Below, in pieces: positions 23,386-31,333 of a stretch of DNA of 36,860 bases (position 1 is its first letter; each line of letters starts with the position of its first letter). Source of the DNA: Clostridia bacterium (GTDB lineage Bacteria > Bacillota > Clostridia > Oscillospirales > CAG-272); contig JAFQKA010000036.1 of NCBI GenBank assembly GCA_017397175.1, positions 1 through 36,860 on the forward strand, given 5' to 3'. The notes under the pieces are model-generated. The model was not told where the DNA came from. It searched no databases and saw only the letters and a program-made list of their open reading frames with translations. The translations under genes and the position numbers were made by a program.

Positions 23386-24624
23386 TTAATCCTCCAATCC
23401 GAACACAAGCTCGTTGGCACCGCGCAGCTTGTCTGCCGTCAGCTTCACGCACTCCATTTCACCGGGTGCAAGCTTTAGGTGCTTCTTTTGATATATGATC
23501 GTATCTCCGCTTCTCACAGTAACTTTTTTATCGCGGAAAACGTCGGAAACTCTGAAATAAACGCTTACGTCACCGTCAGAGGTGATTCTTTCGGGAACCG
23601 TGTAGCGGATCTTTCCGTCGGTTTTGATGGTAGTGTTTTTGGTGGGTACAAGCTCGCCGCGAATGTAAGCCGCCGCGCCGCGCCCTGCGATCTCTGCTTC
23701 CTCGGAAACGTAGTCGACCAGGTCGTGAACGTGAAGAACGTTTCCGCAGGAGAAGATACCTTCGATCTCGGTCTGTCGGTTCTGGTCAACCAACGCGCCT
23801 CCCGTGACACGGTCAAGAGTAACACCTGCGGACTTGGTCAGCTCGTTCTCGGGAATAAGACCCACCGAGAGGAGCAGGGTATCGCACGCGATAAATTCCT
23901 CGGTACCCTCAACGGGTCGGCGTCGCTCATCAACCTTTGCAATGGTTACACCCTCAAGGCGTTCTTTTCCGTGAATGTTCACCACCGTGTGGGACAGCTT
24001 CAAGGGAATGTCGAAATCATTGAGACACTGCTCGATATTTCTGGCAAGACCGCCCGAATAGGGCATCAGCTCGCAGACCGCGTGTACCTTTGCGCCCTCC
24101 AGTGTCATGCGTCGAGCCATGATAAGTCCGATGTCGCCCGAACCGAGGATGACCACGTTCTTGCCGGGCATAAACCCTTTCATGTTGACCAATTTTTGCG
24201 CCATTCCTGCGCTGTAAATGCCCGACGGGCGGTGTCCTGCTATGTTCAAAGCTCCCTTGGGTCTTTCGCGACAGCCCATGGCAAGGATGATCGCTTTTGC
24301 CTTGATCTGAAATATACCTTCTGAGCTGTTTGTTGCTGTTACGACTTTGTCCTCGGTAATATCAAGCACCATAGTGCTCAGCATTACGGGAATATTAAGC
24401 TCTCTTACTCTTTTTTCGTAGCGCCATGCGTATTCGGGACCCGTCAGTTCCTCTCCGAAGCGATGGAGACCGAAGCCGTTGTGTATGCACTGCTGCAATA
24501 TTCCTCCCAAGGAATCGTCCCGTTCGATTATAAGAAGGTCGCGGATACCGTCCTCGTATGCCGCGATGGCCGCGCTCATGCCCGCAGGGCCGCCGCCGAT
24601 AATTACAAGCTCTTTTGTCAGCAT
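23386..24624 (-). CDS. FAD/NAD-dependent oxidoreductase of the glycerol-3-phosphate module
   Basis: A 412-residue pyridine-nucleotide-disulfide-type flavoprotein. It has the FAD motif GGGPAGMSAA (about 10-19), GCRERPKGALNIAGHRPSGIYSAG, a second Rossmann motif ILGSGDIGLIMARRM, and the C-terminal FAD motif GIFSCGNVLHVHDLVDYVSEEAEIAGRGAA. There is no CxxC active disulfide. The last 90 residues form a small beta domain. It lies 13 bp after the GlpA-like gene and 2 bp before DUF1667, so it is probably their electron-transfer partner, taking electrons to NAD or another carrier. Confidence 0.9.
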   Translation of the reverse strand: MLTKELVIIGGGPAGMSAAIAAYEDGIRDLLIIERDDSLGGILQQCIHNGFGLHRFGEELTGPEYAWRYEKRVRELNIPVMLSTMVLDITEDKVVTATNSSEGIFQIKAKAIILAMGCRERPKGALNIAGHRPSGIYSAGMAQKLVNMKGFMPGKNVVILGSGDIGLIMARRMTLEGAKVHAVCELMPYSGGLARNIEQCLNDFDIPLKLSHTVVNIHGKERLEGVTIAKVDERRRPVEGTEEFIACDTLLLSVGLIPENELTKSAGVTLDRVTGGALVDQNRQTEIEGIFSCGNVLHVHDLVDYVSEEAEIAGRGAAAYIRGELVPTKNTTIKTDGKIRYTVPERITSDGDVSVYFRVSDVFRDKKVTVRSGDTIIYQKKHLKLAPGEMECVKLTADKLRGANELVFGLED

Positions 24625-24637
24625 ATCCGTTTCCCCC

Positions 24638-26065
24638 TTACTTTGTCTTTCCGATGACCATAGTGGAATTTCCGCCCGCTTTGGTCACCTTTTCAAACTC
24701 GATTCCGCGCTCTTTTGCAATAAGCTCCATGACGTAAGGGCCGCAGAAGCCGCCCTGACAGCGTCCCATTCCCGCACGGGTGCGGCGCTTGACACCGTCA
24801 ATGTCCCGTGCCGGGGGATTTGAACGGATCGCGTCAAGGATCTCACCCTCGGAGATCGTTTCGCAACGGCAGATGATGCGTCCATATGCGGGATCACGTG
24901 CGATTATTTCGTTCTTCTCCTCAATGCTTGCTTCTCTGAAGCGGTGCTTCGGTTCGCGGATAGGGTTGAAAGTTTTCTTTGAGATAAGCTCAAGTCCTGC
25001 GTTTTCCAAAAGCTCGCGGACGTAAAGTGCAATAGCGGGCGCGGAGGAAAGTCCGGGGGACTCGATTCCCGCCGCGTTTACAAACCCTGCCTTTTCGTTG
25101 ATAATAAAGTCGCCAGTGTTTCCGACGGCTCGAAGTCCGCAGAAGGAGGTGATCGTCTTGCCGTAAGCCACGCCCCCTTCAATATTCTCGCAGGCCTCAC
25201 CCATCAGCTTTGCAAGTCCCTGCGCTGTGGTGGATTTGTCTTCCTTGTCCTCCATGTCAACAGACGTGGGACCCGTGAGCAGGTTCCCGTCAACGGTAGG
25301 CGTGACCAGAATACCCTTGCCCATTTTGCTTGGGGTGCGGAAAATGGTGTGGGATACCGTACTTCCACATTCGCGGTCAAGAAGCACGTATTCGCCTCGT
25401 CTGGGGTGAACCTCAAAGGAGTTATCTCCTGTCATTTTAGCGATCTTGTCCGAATATATTCCTGCGGCGTTGATGACGTAATCGGCCATAGCTCTCCGGC
25501 CGTCACCCGAGGAGAGGACAAAGCCCTTTTCGGTTCGTTCTATGGACGCGACCTCGAAATCAAGGATCAATTTGACACCGTTATCCATGGCGTTGCCTAT
25601 TGATGCTATGCAAAGCTCGTAAGGGCAGACGATAGCGCCCGTGGGCGCATGGAGAGCGCATGTGGCATTATCCGAAATGTTTGGTTCAAGTGCTTTCAGC
25701 TCAGTTTTCTCGATCACTCGCAATCCTTCAACTCCGTTGGACTTTCCGCGGGCGCAAAGCCTTTCAAGCTCGGCTCTGTCCTCGTCGTTAAAGCCGATGA
25801 CAAGCGACCCGTTTCTTACGTATTTTACGCCAAGCTCCGAGCAGACCTGCTCCATCATAAAAGATCCTGCCACATTCATTTTTGCCTTCATACTGCCTTC
25901 TTTTGCATCAAAGCCCGCATGAACGATGGCGGAATTTGCGCGCGTGGCACCCATTGCCACGTCCGATTCCTTTTCAAACACGGTGACTTCAAGCTCGTAT
26001 CTCGACAGCTCTCTGGCTATCATCGCGCCGATAACACCGCTGCCTATTATTGCAACCTTTTTCAT
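24638..26065 (-). CDS. GlpA-like FAD-dependent glycerol-3-phosphate dehydrogenase with BFD-type [2Fe-2S] domain
   Basis: A 475-residue DAO-family flavoprotein. The FAD motif is IIGSGVIGAMIARELSRY near the start; ATRANSAIVHAGFD and VINAAGIYSDKIA follow the glycerol-3-phosphate dehydrogenase/NAD(P)-FAD oxidoreductase pattern. The last 90 residues are a BFD-like domain with CRCE and RCQGGFCG, which would hold a [2Fe-2S] cluster. The substrate assignment rests on GlpP in the same operon. The Met at 26065 has GAGGGATAAA before it; the Met four codons upstream does not, so I start at 26065. The first gene of the cluster, with a perfect promoter and a structured leader. Confidence 0.9.
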   Translation of the reverse strand: MKKVAIIGSGVIGAMIARELSRYELEVTVFEKESDVAMGATRANSAIVHAGFDAKEGSMKAKMNVAGSFMMEQVCSELGVKYVRNGSLVIGFNDEDRAELERLCARGKSNGVEGLRVIEKTELKALEPNISDNATCALHAPTGAIVCPYELCIASIGNAMDNGVKLILDFEVASIERTEKGFVLSSGDGRRAMADYVINAAGIYSDKIAKMTGDNSFEVHPRRGEYVLLDRECGSTVSHTIFRTPSKMGKGILVTPTVDGNLLTGPTSVDMEDKEDKSTTAQGLAKLMGEACENIEGGVAYGKTITSFCGLRAVGNTGDFIINEKAGFVNAAGIESPGLSSAPAIALYVRELLENAGLELISKKTFNPIREPKHRFREASIEEKNEIIARDPAYGRIICRCETISEGEILDAIRSNPPARDIDGVKRRTRAGMGRCQGGFCGPYVMELIAKERGIEFEKVTKAGGNSTMVIGKTK

Positions 26066-26170
26066 TTTATCCCTCATTTCACTTTTTTACAAACAAAAAA
26101 AGACGCCAAAACACAGAGCACCGCAAAAACGCTGCCATGTATTCCGATACGTCTCCAAATCTCTGTATCC
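26066..26170 (-). promoter_or_regulatory. Candidate GlpP-responsive leader
   Basis: In the leader RNA, ACAGAG (26166-26161) can pair with CTCTGT (26118-26113), and AGACG (26154-26150) with CGTCT (26105-26101), which is followed by a U run. The two helices interlock, so only one forms readily. This is what a GlpP attenuator would look like, but the terminator stem is short with a 44-nt loop. Confidence 0.4.
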
Positions 26171-26176
26171 TCGTTC

Positions 26177-26205
26177 ATTATAAATCTTTTTCTTTTGTTT
26201 GTCAA
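26177..26205 (-). promoter_or_regulatory. Promoter of the glp cluster
   Basis: On the minus strand perfect TTGACA (26205-26200) and TATAAT (26182-26177), 17-bp spacer. Confidence 0.88.
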
Positions 26206-26247
26206 TAGCTTTTCCTAAAATCAAAAAATATGGCTTTTGAGTTTTCC

Positions 26248-26276
26248 TTGACTTTTTTTGTGGAATGATATATAAT
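26248..26276 (+). promoter_or_regulatory. Promoter of the ROK-like regulator gene
   Basis: TTGACT (26248-26253), 17-bp spacer, TATAAT (26271-26276). It is divergent from the glp promoter with 42 bp between the two -35 boxes. Confidence 0.82.
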
Positions 26277-26303
26277 AAAGGCAATAGTAAAGGGGGATTA
26301 AAA

Positions 26304-27326
26304 ATGCCCAAGACAAATCAAAGAAACATCAGAAGAGAGAATATAGAAGCTGTGTTTGGAGAGATCTCCTCACACGACGCTATCAGCCGAAGCGAGATAG
26401 CCAAACGAACCGGTCTGAGTCTTATGACCGTGGGCAAGGTGGCGGATATTCTGACCGAATGCGGCGCAGCTGTTCAGGCAAAGCCCGCTACGGGCAGGTC
26501 GGGCCGCCGGGCGGGATTTCTTTCCATATCGGAAAGCATAATAAGCCTTGTGTGCGATATATCCTCGGATCCCATGACGGCGTACATCGTTGATCTCAAA
26601 GGCGAGTCGTCCGCACGGACGGTGTATGACTATAATTACCGCAGATCACCCCATGACAATCTGACCGAATTTTTTTCTCGGGTGTCGCTTCTGCTTTTGG
26701 AAAATCTTCGGGATAAAACTCTTATCGGATCTGCTGTGATCTACTCGGGCGAATACAACAGGGTCAGCGGAGAGCTGCTTTTGCCGTTCACTCGTCTCGG
26801 ACTGACAGCAGACCCCGTTGCTTGTATGAAAAACACCATGGGTATTACCCCGGATATCATAGAGAATGCGGTCAGCTGTGCCGTGCGAAGCCGTCGCGTG
26901 GCGGCATACGACGGGCTTTACCTTGCTTTTGACGTGGGATTCAAGGTCACCGGCTGTATCGTGTACAACGGCGAGATTATTTCAAGCGAAGGAAATCTTG
27001 ACTTTTCATCGGTAAAGGTGGGCGAGGATCCTTTGGACGAGGCATTGAGACACGCAAAGGACGAGGCGTCACTTGCCCGCGTGCTGTGCTGTGCTTTGGG
27101 GGATTTTTGTCGGATACTGAAGCCTGCCGGGGTTTACGTGTGGTCGAAATTTATTCCCGTTGGAGACCTGTTTCAGCAGGCTCTTTGCCGTGAGTTCAGG
27201 TGCGACGTAAGGGCGTCGGTAGACGGTGCTATGGCAAGGGTTGGCGGCGGTGCCGATGATATTTTTAAAAAATGGATCGAAAAGAATATTTTCGGAAATG
27301 ATGTTTCCGATAATTTCAATTTATGA
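26304..27326 (+). CDS. ROK-type transcriptional regulator with degenerate sugar-kinase domain
   Basis: A 340-residue protein. The N terminus is a winged helix (about 8-65, RRENIEAVFGEISSHDAISRSEIAKRTGLSLMTVGKVADIL) as in NagC/XylR regulators. The rest resembles a ROK domain: GRSGRRAGFLSI, LAFDVGFKVTGCIVYNGEIISSEGNL and a C-terminal helix run. The ROK zinc motif CxCGxxGC and the ExxxGH motif are absent, so catalysis is unlikely and the domain probably only senses a ligand. AAAGGGGGATTAAAA precedes the ATG at 26304. It is divergent from the glp cluster, so it could control glp genes, itself or the YpeB-like gene 60 bp downstream. Confidence 0.82.
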   Translation: MPKTNQRNIRRENIEAVFGEISSHDAISRSEIAKRTGLSLMTVGKVADILTECGAAVQAKPATGRSGRRAGFLSISESIISLVCDISSDPMTAYIVDLKGESSARTVYDYNYRRSPHDNLTEFFSRVSLLLLENLRDKTLIGSAVIYSGEYNRVSGELLLPFTRLGLTADPVACMKNTMGITPDIIENAVSCAVRSRRVAAYDGLYLAFDVGFKVTGCIVYNGEIISSEGNLDFSSVKVGEDPLDEALRHAKDEASLARVLCCALGDFCRILKPAGVYVWSKFIPVGDLFQQALCREFRCDVRASVDGAMARVGGGADDIFKKWIEKNIFGNDVSDNFNL

Positions 27327-27333
27327 TACGGAC

Positions 27334-27378
27334 GCTCTCCGATTATAATAACGGTAGATAATACTGTTTTGCGGAGAG
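27334..27378 (+). promoter_or_regulatory. Inverted repeat overlapping a ribosome site
   Basis: CTCTCCG (27335-27341) is complementary to CGGAGAG (27372-27378), which contains the Shine-Dalgarno sequence of the next gene. In RNA this would hide the ribosome site; as DNA it could be an operator. Confidence 0.4.
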
Positions 27379-27386
27379 TAGAGAAG

Positions 27387-28532
27387 ATGAAGAAGACCAA
27401 AATTATTGTAGCCTGCTTTCTGGCGGTTTTGACCGTTGTGGGAGCAGGCTACGCTTATTCTTTGAAGTTAAGTGAATCAAAATTGCACAACTCCGAGAAA
27501 GCCTATCGCACTCTCACAGGAGAGGATGCGGCCGACGCAATGGATTCTCTTATCGTGCTCTTTGACGCGGGGCAGAGATGGGGATTTTCAAGTAGAGAGC
27601 TTGGACAGATCATTTCGGTCTCATCGCGTGCCGCCTCGGCTGTCAGTTATCTTGGACACGGTCAAATGCGTTATAGCGGACTTTATTCCCTTTTCGGAGC
27701 CTGCGAAAAGGCAGCATTTGAATGTCTGGCGGGACAGGGAGACGTTGGGATATTGAGTGAGCTTGCTGTTTTTGTCCGAAGAATAAAAGAGATGAAGGTG
27801 GATTTTTCGAGTGATAGATCGAGTGAGCCTTTGGCGGAGCTTTTTGCAAGCCCCGAGTTTGAAACGCTTATGCTTCGAATGGGAGTATCGGATTTTGCCG
27901 CCGATTCGGATTTTCATTCGATGATCGGTCAGGAAACAAGCAAGCGAGAGGCGAAAAAGACGGCGGAAAAATATTTGGGCAGGAACTATGCTTTAAAGGT
28001 CAGTGAGTCGTCGTTGGCATACACAGTCTACGCATCAAACATTTCGGCAACAGTGTCAAAGCACGGAGGATATCTTATGCAGCTTATGTTTGATCTGCCC
28101 CAGCAGGAGATTACCATAACAGAAGATGAGGCACTGAAGAAAATGGAGAAATTTCTATCCGACGTTCTTCCCGAATATGACCTACTTTCCTGTCAAGGTA
28201 TAACGTTTGATGGACTGTATCGCGGAGATTTTTGCCCTGTGCGAAATGGGATTTTATGTCTTGATGAGGAAATTTCGGTTGGCGTTTCAGCCTCAAGCGG
28301 AAGGATATGTCTTTTTGATGCAGGCGAATATTACCGAAGCCGAGGCGGCGAGGTGAGGCTTCCGAAAGATTTTTTAACTGCACAGGCTGTCAGTGAAATG
28401 TGGGAGGGTGAATCGGTCGTGCCCTGTAAGGTTCGAATCGGATACGGCGTTGAGACGTTGTGCTTTCGGGTTGGGGATTTTTTTGCGGACGGTGTTACAG
28501 GACGGCGTCTTGACAATATCAAAAACAAATAA
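27387..28532 (+). CDS. YpeB-like germination protein (PepSY-type C terminus)
   Basis: A 381-residue protein anchored by an N-terminal membrane segment (KTKIIVACFLAVLTVVGAGYAYSL). A helical N-terminal half (about 35-175) precedes repeats of the PepSY kind (about 205-375): GGYLMQLMFDLPQQEITITEDEALKKMEKFLSD and LPKDFLTAQAVSEMW. This order and size resemble YpeB, which stabilises the spore-cortex lytic enzyme SleB during germination. SleB usually sits beside ypeB; it is not in this window. Assignment is by architecture, so confidence is moderate. An upstream TTG could start the frame, but the ATG at 27387 with GGAGAG 8 bases away is better. Confidence 0.65.
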   Translation: MKKTKIIVACFLAVLTVVGAGYAYSLKLSESKLHNSEKAYRTLTGEDAADAMDSLIVLFDAGQRWGFSSRELGQIISVSSRAASAVSYLGHGQMRYSGLYSLFGACEKAAFECLAGQGDVGILSELAVFVRRIKEMKVDFSSDRSSEPLAELFASPEFETLMLRMGVSDFAADSDFHSMIGQETSKREAKKTAEKYLGRNYALKVSESSLAYTVYASNISATVSKHGGYLMQLMFDLPQQEITITEDEALKKMEKFLSDVLPEYDLLSCQGITFDGLYRGDFCPVRNGILCLDEEISVGVSASSGRICLFDAGEYYRSRGGEVRLPKDFLTAQAVSEMWEGESVVPCKVRIGYGVETLCFRVGDFFADGVTGRRLDNIKNK

Positions 28533-28566
28533 AAAAGCGGTTTGCCCGGGCAAACCGCTTTTTTTA
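28532..28566. terminator. Bidirectional terminator between ypeB-like and cpsD genes
   Basis: AAAAAGCGGTTTGCCC and GGGCAAACCGCTTTTT make a nearly loopless 16-bp palindrome with T's on both sides, between convergent genes. Confidence 0.92.
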
Positions 28567-29295
28567 TTAAATATTGGAATCATCAAATTTTTCGTAAATA
28601 CTGCTGCTCTTTGCGCCGCTGTAATAATACTGCTTATAGTAGTTGTAGTGGTTTTTGTAATTTACATCTACCTTGTTCAGAATCGCGCCGATAATACGGC
28701 AACCCCGGATTCTTTCCAACTTGCCCATTGCCTCTCTTGCCGCTCTGTGTGTCAGGTTTCCGGAGGCAGTTACCAGAATAACACCGTCGCTTTCGGCTGA
28801 AATGACAGTTGCATCAACTACCGAGCCTACGGGAGGGGTATCAATGATAACGTAATCGTAAACCTCTCTGAGTTCTGCAATGAGACGGCGGAACTTTGCG
28901 GAGTCAAGAAGCTCAACGGGGTTGGGGGGGAATGGACCTGAGCAGATGACGTCAAGGCAGGGATACTGTGTGGGATAAATTACATCCTCTATTGAAATTG
29001 AGCTCGACAGATAGTGGGAAAGACCTTTTATACTGCCCGAGGAAACGATCTTGTCGGCAAAATTTGATTTTCTCATGTCCCCATCGATGTAAAGAACTTT
29101 CTTTTCAACCTGAGAAATACTCTTTGCAAGTTCAAGGGATATAGTGCTCTTACCCTCGTTTGGATCCGAGCTGGTGATGGTTACTACCTTGATATCTTCA
29201 CCTGCAAAGAAAAGGTTGGTTCTCAAAGTCTTGAATGCTTCGTTTATGTCGTAATAAGAGGGAACCTTGGAGATAATCTTGATCACGTTATTCAT
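28567..29295 (-). CDS. CpsD/CapB-type tyrosine autokinase (BY-kinase)
   Basis: A 242-residue ParA-like kinase that autophosphorylates on a C-terminal Tyr cluster and controls polysaccharide chain length and export. Walker A is SSDPNEGKST (about 42-51), Walker A' is LYIDGDMRKS, Walker B is VIIDTPP. The C-terminal Tyr cluster YKNHYNYYKQYYYSG is near residue 220. It overlaps the chain-length gene by 8 bp and has GAGGAGGTAACAA before ATG. With the phosphatase two genes upstream it forms the complete CpsB-CpsC-CpsD switch. Confidence 0.95.
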   Translation of the reverse strand: MNNVIKIISKVPSYYDINEAFKTLRTNLFFAGEDIKVVTITSSDPNEGKSTISLELAKSISQVEKKVLYIDGDMRKSNFADKIVSSGSIKGLSHYLSSSISIEDVIYPTQYPCLDVICSGPFPPNPVELLDSAKFRRLIAELREVYDYVIIDTPPVGSVVDATVISAESDGVILVTASGNLTHRAAREAMGKLERIRGCRIIGAILNKVDVNYKNHYNYYKQYYYSGAKSSSIYEKFDDSNI

Positions 29296-30250
29296 TTGTT
29301 ACCTCCTCACTGGTTGTTGTCGCTGTCTCAGACGGTGTTTCTTCCGTTTCGGCTTTTTCAGCGGGAGACTCTGCTGACTTTTTCTTATCCTTTTTATTCT
29401 TTATCTTTTTTTCCTTGGTCTTTTTTTCTGCGGACTTGTCCTCACTTGCCTGAGCAGCCTCTGTTTTTTTATTCTTTTCCTTCTTTTTCTTGCTCTTTTT
29501 GGGACGGCTTTCTTCCTCTGCCGCTTTTATCTTCTTTGCAAAGCCGGGAACCGTCTTTATATCGGGGATAGATCCCAAAACGGTTATTCCCAGATATTTT
29601 TCGATGTCATCCACCGTTGTCAGCTTGTTGTCGAAGAAGGATACAAGACCGATGATACAGCTCACAAGCACAATGCCTGCCGCCGCACCGAGAATTATAT
29701 TTTTTGACATGCTGGGTGAAGAAGGAGATGTTGAAACCGAGCCGAGCTGCTCAATGGCAACGTCTTCCACGCCCAGGATCTCTTTTGCTCTGATTCTGGA
29801 AACGTATGCAATGGCATCTGCCAATTTCTTTGCTCTTACGGGATCGGGATCGCTTACGGTTATATCAACGAAACGTGTGGTATTGTTGTCAAGAGAGACC
29901 TTGCCGCGCAGGGACTTATAGTTGGCACCGTCTTCTCCGATACTGTCAAGAGCCTGTCTGTAGACCTCATCACTTCTTACGATGACCTGGAAGTCTTCTT
30001 TGAGCGTAGTCGCACTTTGCAGGTCGCTGGTGGACGATTGCGTGGTCTGGCGGTTCTGAATATAAACTCTTGCCGTGGAGCTGTATGTGGGGGTTACCAT
30101 TTCGCTTGTGTAATAGTACGCACCGAGGGCGGCAATAAGACCTACCAAGATCACCAGCCACAGCTTTGAGAGAATACTGCGGAATATCTTGAATATATCG
30201 ATCTCGATCGTTTGCGTGTTTTCGGTGCCTGAATATTTTTCTGATTTCAC
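29288..30250 (-). CDS. CpsC/Wzz-type polysaccharide chain-length regulator with long Lys/Glu-rich tail
   Basis: A 320-residue protein with two membrane segments (LWLVILVGLIAALGAYYYT near 31-50 and IILGAAAGIVLVSCIIGLVSFF near 185-206) enclosing an external Wzz domain. In Gram-positive systems this subunit activates the CpsD kinase through its short cytosolic C terminus. Here that tail extends about 110 residues, the last 80 of which are low-complexity Lys/Glu/Ser/Ala/Thr (KKSKKKKEKNKK and similar). Translation starts with GTG, seven bases after AGGAG. It lies between the phosphatase and kinase genes. Confidence 0.93.
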   Translation of the reverse strand: MKSEKYSGTENTQTIEIDIFKIFRSILSKLWLVILVGLIAALGAYYYTSEMVTPTYSSTARVYIQNRQTTQSSTSDLQSATTLKEDFQVIVRSDEVYRQALDSIGEDGANYKSLRGKVSLDNNTTRFVDITVSDPDPVRAKKLADAIAYVSRIRAKEILGVEDVAIEQLGSVSTSPSSPSMSKNIILGAAAGIVLVSCIIGLVSFFDNKLTTVDDIEKYLGITVLGSIPDIKTVPGFAKKIKAAEEESRPKKSKKKKEKNKKTEAAQASEDKSAEKKTKEKKIKNKKDKKKSAESPAEKAETEETPSETATTTSEEVTNE

Positions 30251-30278
30251 GATGTTTCTCCTGTCTTTTTTATAATGT

Positions 30279-31043
30279 TCAGAAGGGCAGTTTGGGTAAT
30301 TTTTTATTTGCCAGAATAAGGCGCGGATTGATCTTCATAAGAGTATCCGCATATTTCTTCCCGAAGTTTTGACACAAATACTCATAGCAATTTTGCATAT
30401 CGGGGGATCTGTTTTCCGTATTGTGGCAGTCTGAGGCGATAATGTCAACAAGACCGTCGCGCAAAAGAGGCTTACATTTGTTTGCCCCGAACAAATTCCG
30501 TTCAGCTACGTGTCGGCTGTTCACCTGGATCACTGCGCCCATTTTTTTGAGGTTTTTTATTATATCCCTGTTGGGGTATATTGCCTTGTAGCGTTCTACG
30601 TGCGCCAAGATCGGCACGTATCCTGCCATTGTGATGAATTTTATGCCGTTCTTGATATTGAAGAGATCGGCAGAGGGCAAAAACTCAACAAGAACGTATC
30701 TGCTACCGTTTATTGGCAGGTAGCTTCCTTTTTGAAGCTTTTCGGGAATGTCGCAGCTATAAAAAAGCTCGCTTCCAAGATAAAACCGCATGGTGGGAAA
30801 ATCTTCTCTGAGCCTGAGCACTGCTTGGGCAAATGTCGCCTTGAGATATTCGGCGTCAAGGTCTTGACCAAACACTCCCGAGTGGGGGGTAAAGCAGATC
30901 ACATCTGTTCCTGTGTCCCGTGCCAGTCTTGCCATGCGAGTCATTTCCTCCGCTGTCTGCGGCCCGTCGTCCACTTTTGCAAGCATATGACAGTGAATGT
31001 CCGCAAAGCCCAGCGAATCTATACTTACAGGCTGTTTGTTCAA
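30279..31043 (-). CDS. CpsB/CapC-type tyrosine phosphatase (PHP domain)
   Basis: A 254-residue metal-dependent phosphatase that resets the BY-kinase. PHP metal motifs are DIHCHMLAKVDDGPQ near the start, FTPHSG, VLVEFLP, ILAHVERY, INSRHV-type and IIASDCHNTENR. Length is normal. The start is TTG at 31043: an in-frame stop lies three codons upstream and the first ATG falls inside the metal motif. The ribosome site GAGAGG is about 13 bases away, so translation may be weak. It is first in a three-gene operon with its own promoter. Confidence 0.93.
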   Translation of the reverse strand: MNKQPVSIDSLGFADIHCHMLAKVDDGPQTAEEMTRMARLARDTGTDVICFTPHSGVFGQDLDAEYLKATFAQAVLRLREDFPTMRFYLGSELFYSCDIPEKLQKGSYLPINGSRYVLVEFLPSADLFNIKNGIKFITMAGYVPILAHVERYKAIYPNRDIIKNLKKMGAVIQVNSRHVAERNLFGANKCKPLLRDGLVDIIASDCHNTENRSPDMQNCYEYLCQNFGKKYADTLMKINPRLILANKKLPKLPF

Positions 31044-31145
31044 TAGATATCAGTGTCCTCTCAAAAGTTTATATATTCTGAGTCGGAGAAAGGATAGGCT
31101 CATCAAACTGAAACTTTTATACCTCTCCGCAGTATATTTCATTTT

Positions 31146-31174
31146 ATTATAACATAGTTGTTGCTATATTTCAA
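31146..31174 (-). promoter_or_regulatory. Promoter of the cps module
   Basis: On the minus strand TTGAAA (31174-31169), 17-bp spacer, perfect TATAAT (31151-31146), about 100 bp before the phosphatase start. Confidence 0.8.
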
Positions 31175-31219
31175 GGCTTTACATGAAAAAAACAAAATAT
31201 TTTTAGTTTTCGACCTATA

Positions 31220-31248
31220 TTGACAAAAATGTTATTTTGTGTTAATAT
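31220..31248 (+). promoter_or_regulatory. Promoter of the SLH-protein gene
   Basis: Perfect TTGACA (31220-31225), 17-bp spacer, TAATAT (31243-31248). It leaves an untranslated leader of about 80 nt. The two divergent -35 boxes are 45 bp apart. Confidence 0.78.
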
Positions 31249-31333
31249 TAGTATGAGTATCTCTGCAAATGCTCAAATATAAGTAATGATTTGCCGTAAG
31301 GCGGTCTTAAATAAAAATACGGAGGAGTTAAAA

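Noticed and set aside
26066..26170. A riboswitch of a named class upstream of the glp cluster
   Set aside because: None of the conserved cores I know (TPP, FMN, SAM, glycine, purine, cobalamin, lysine) is present; only simple helices are seen.
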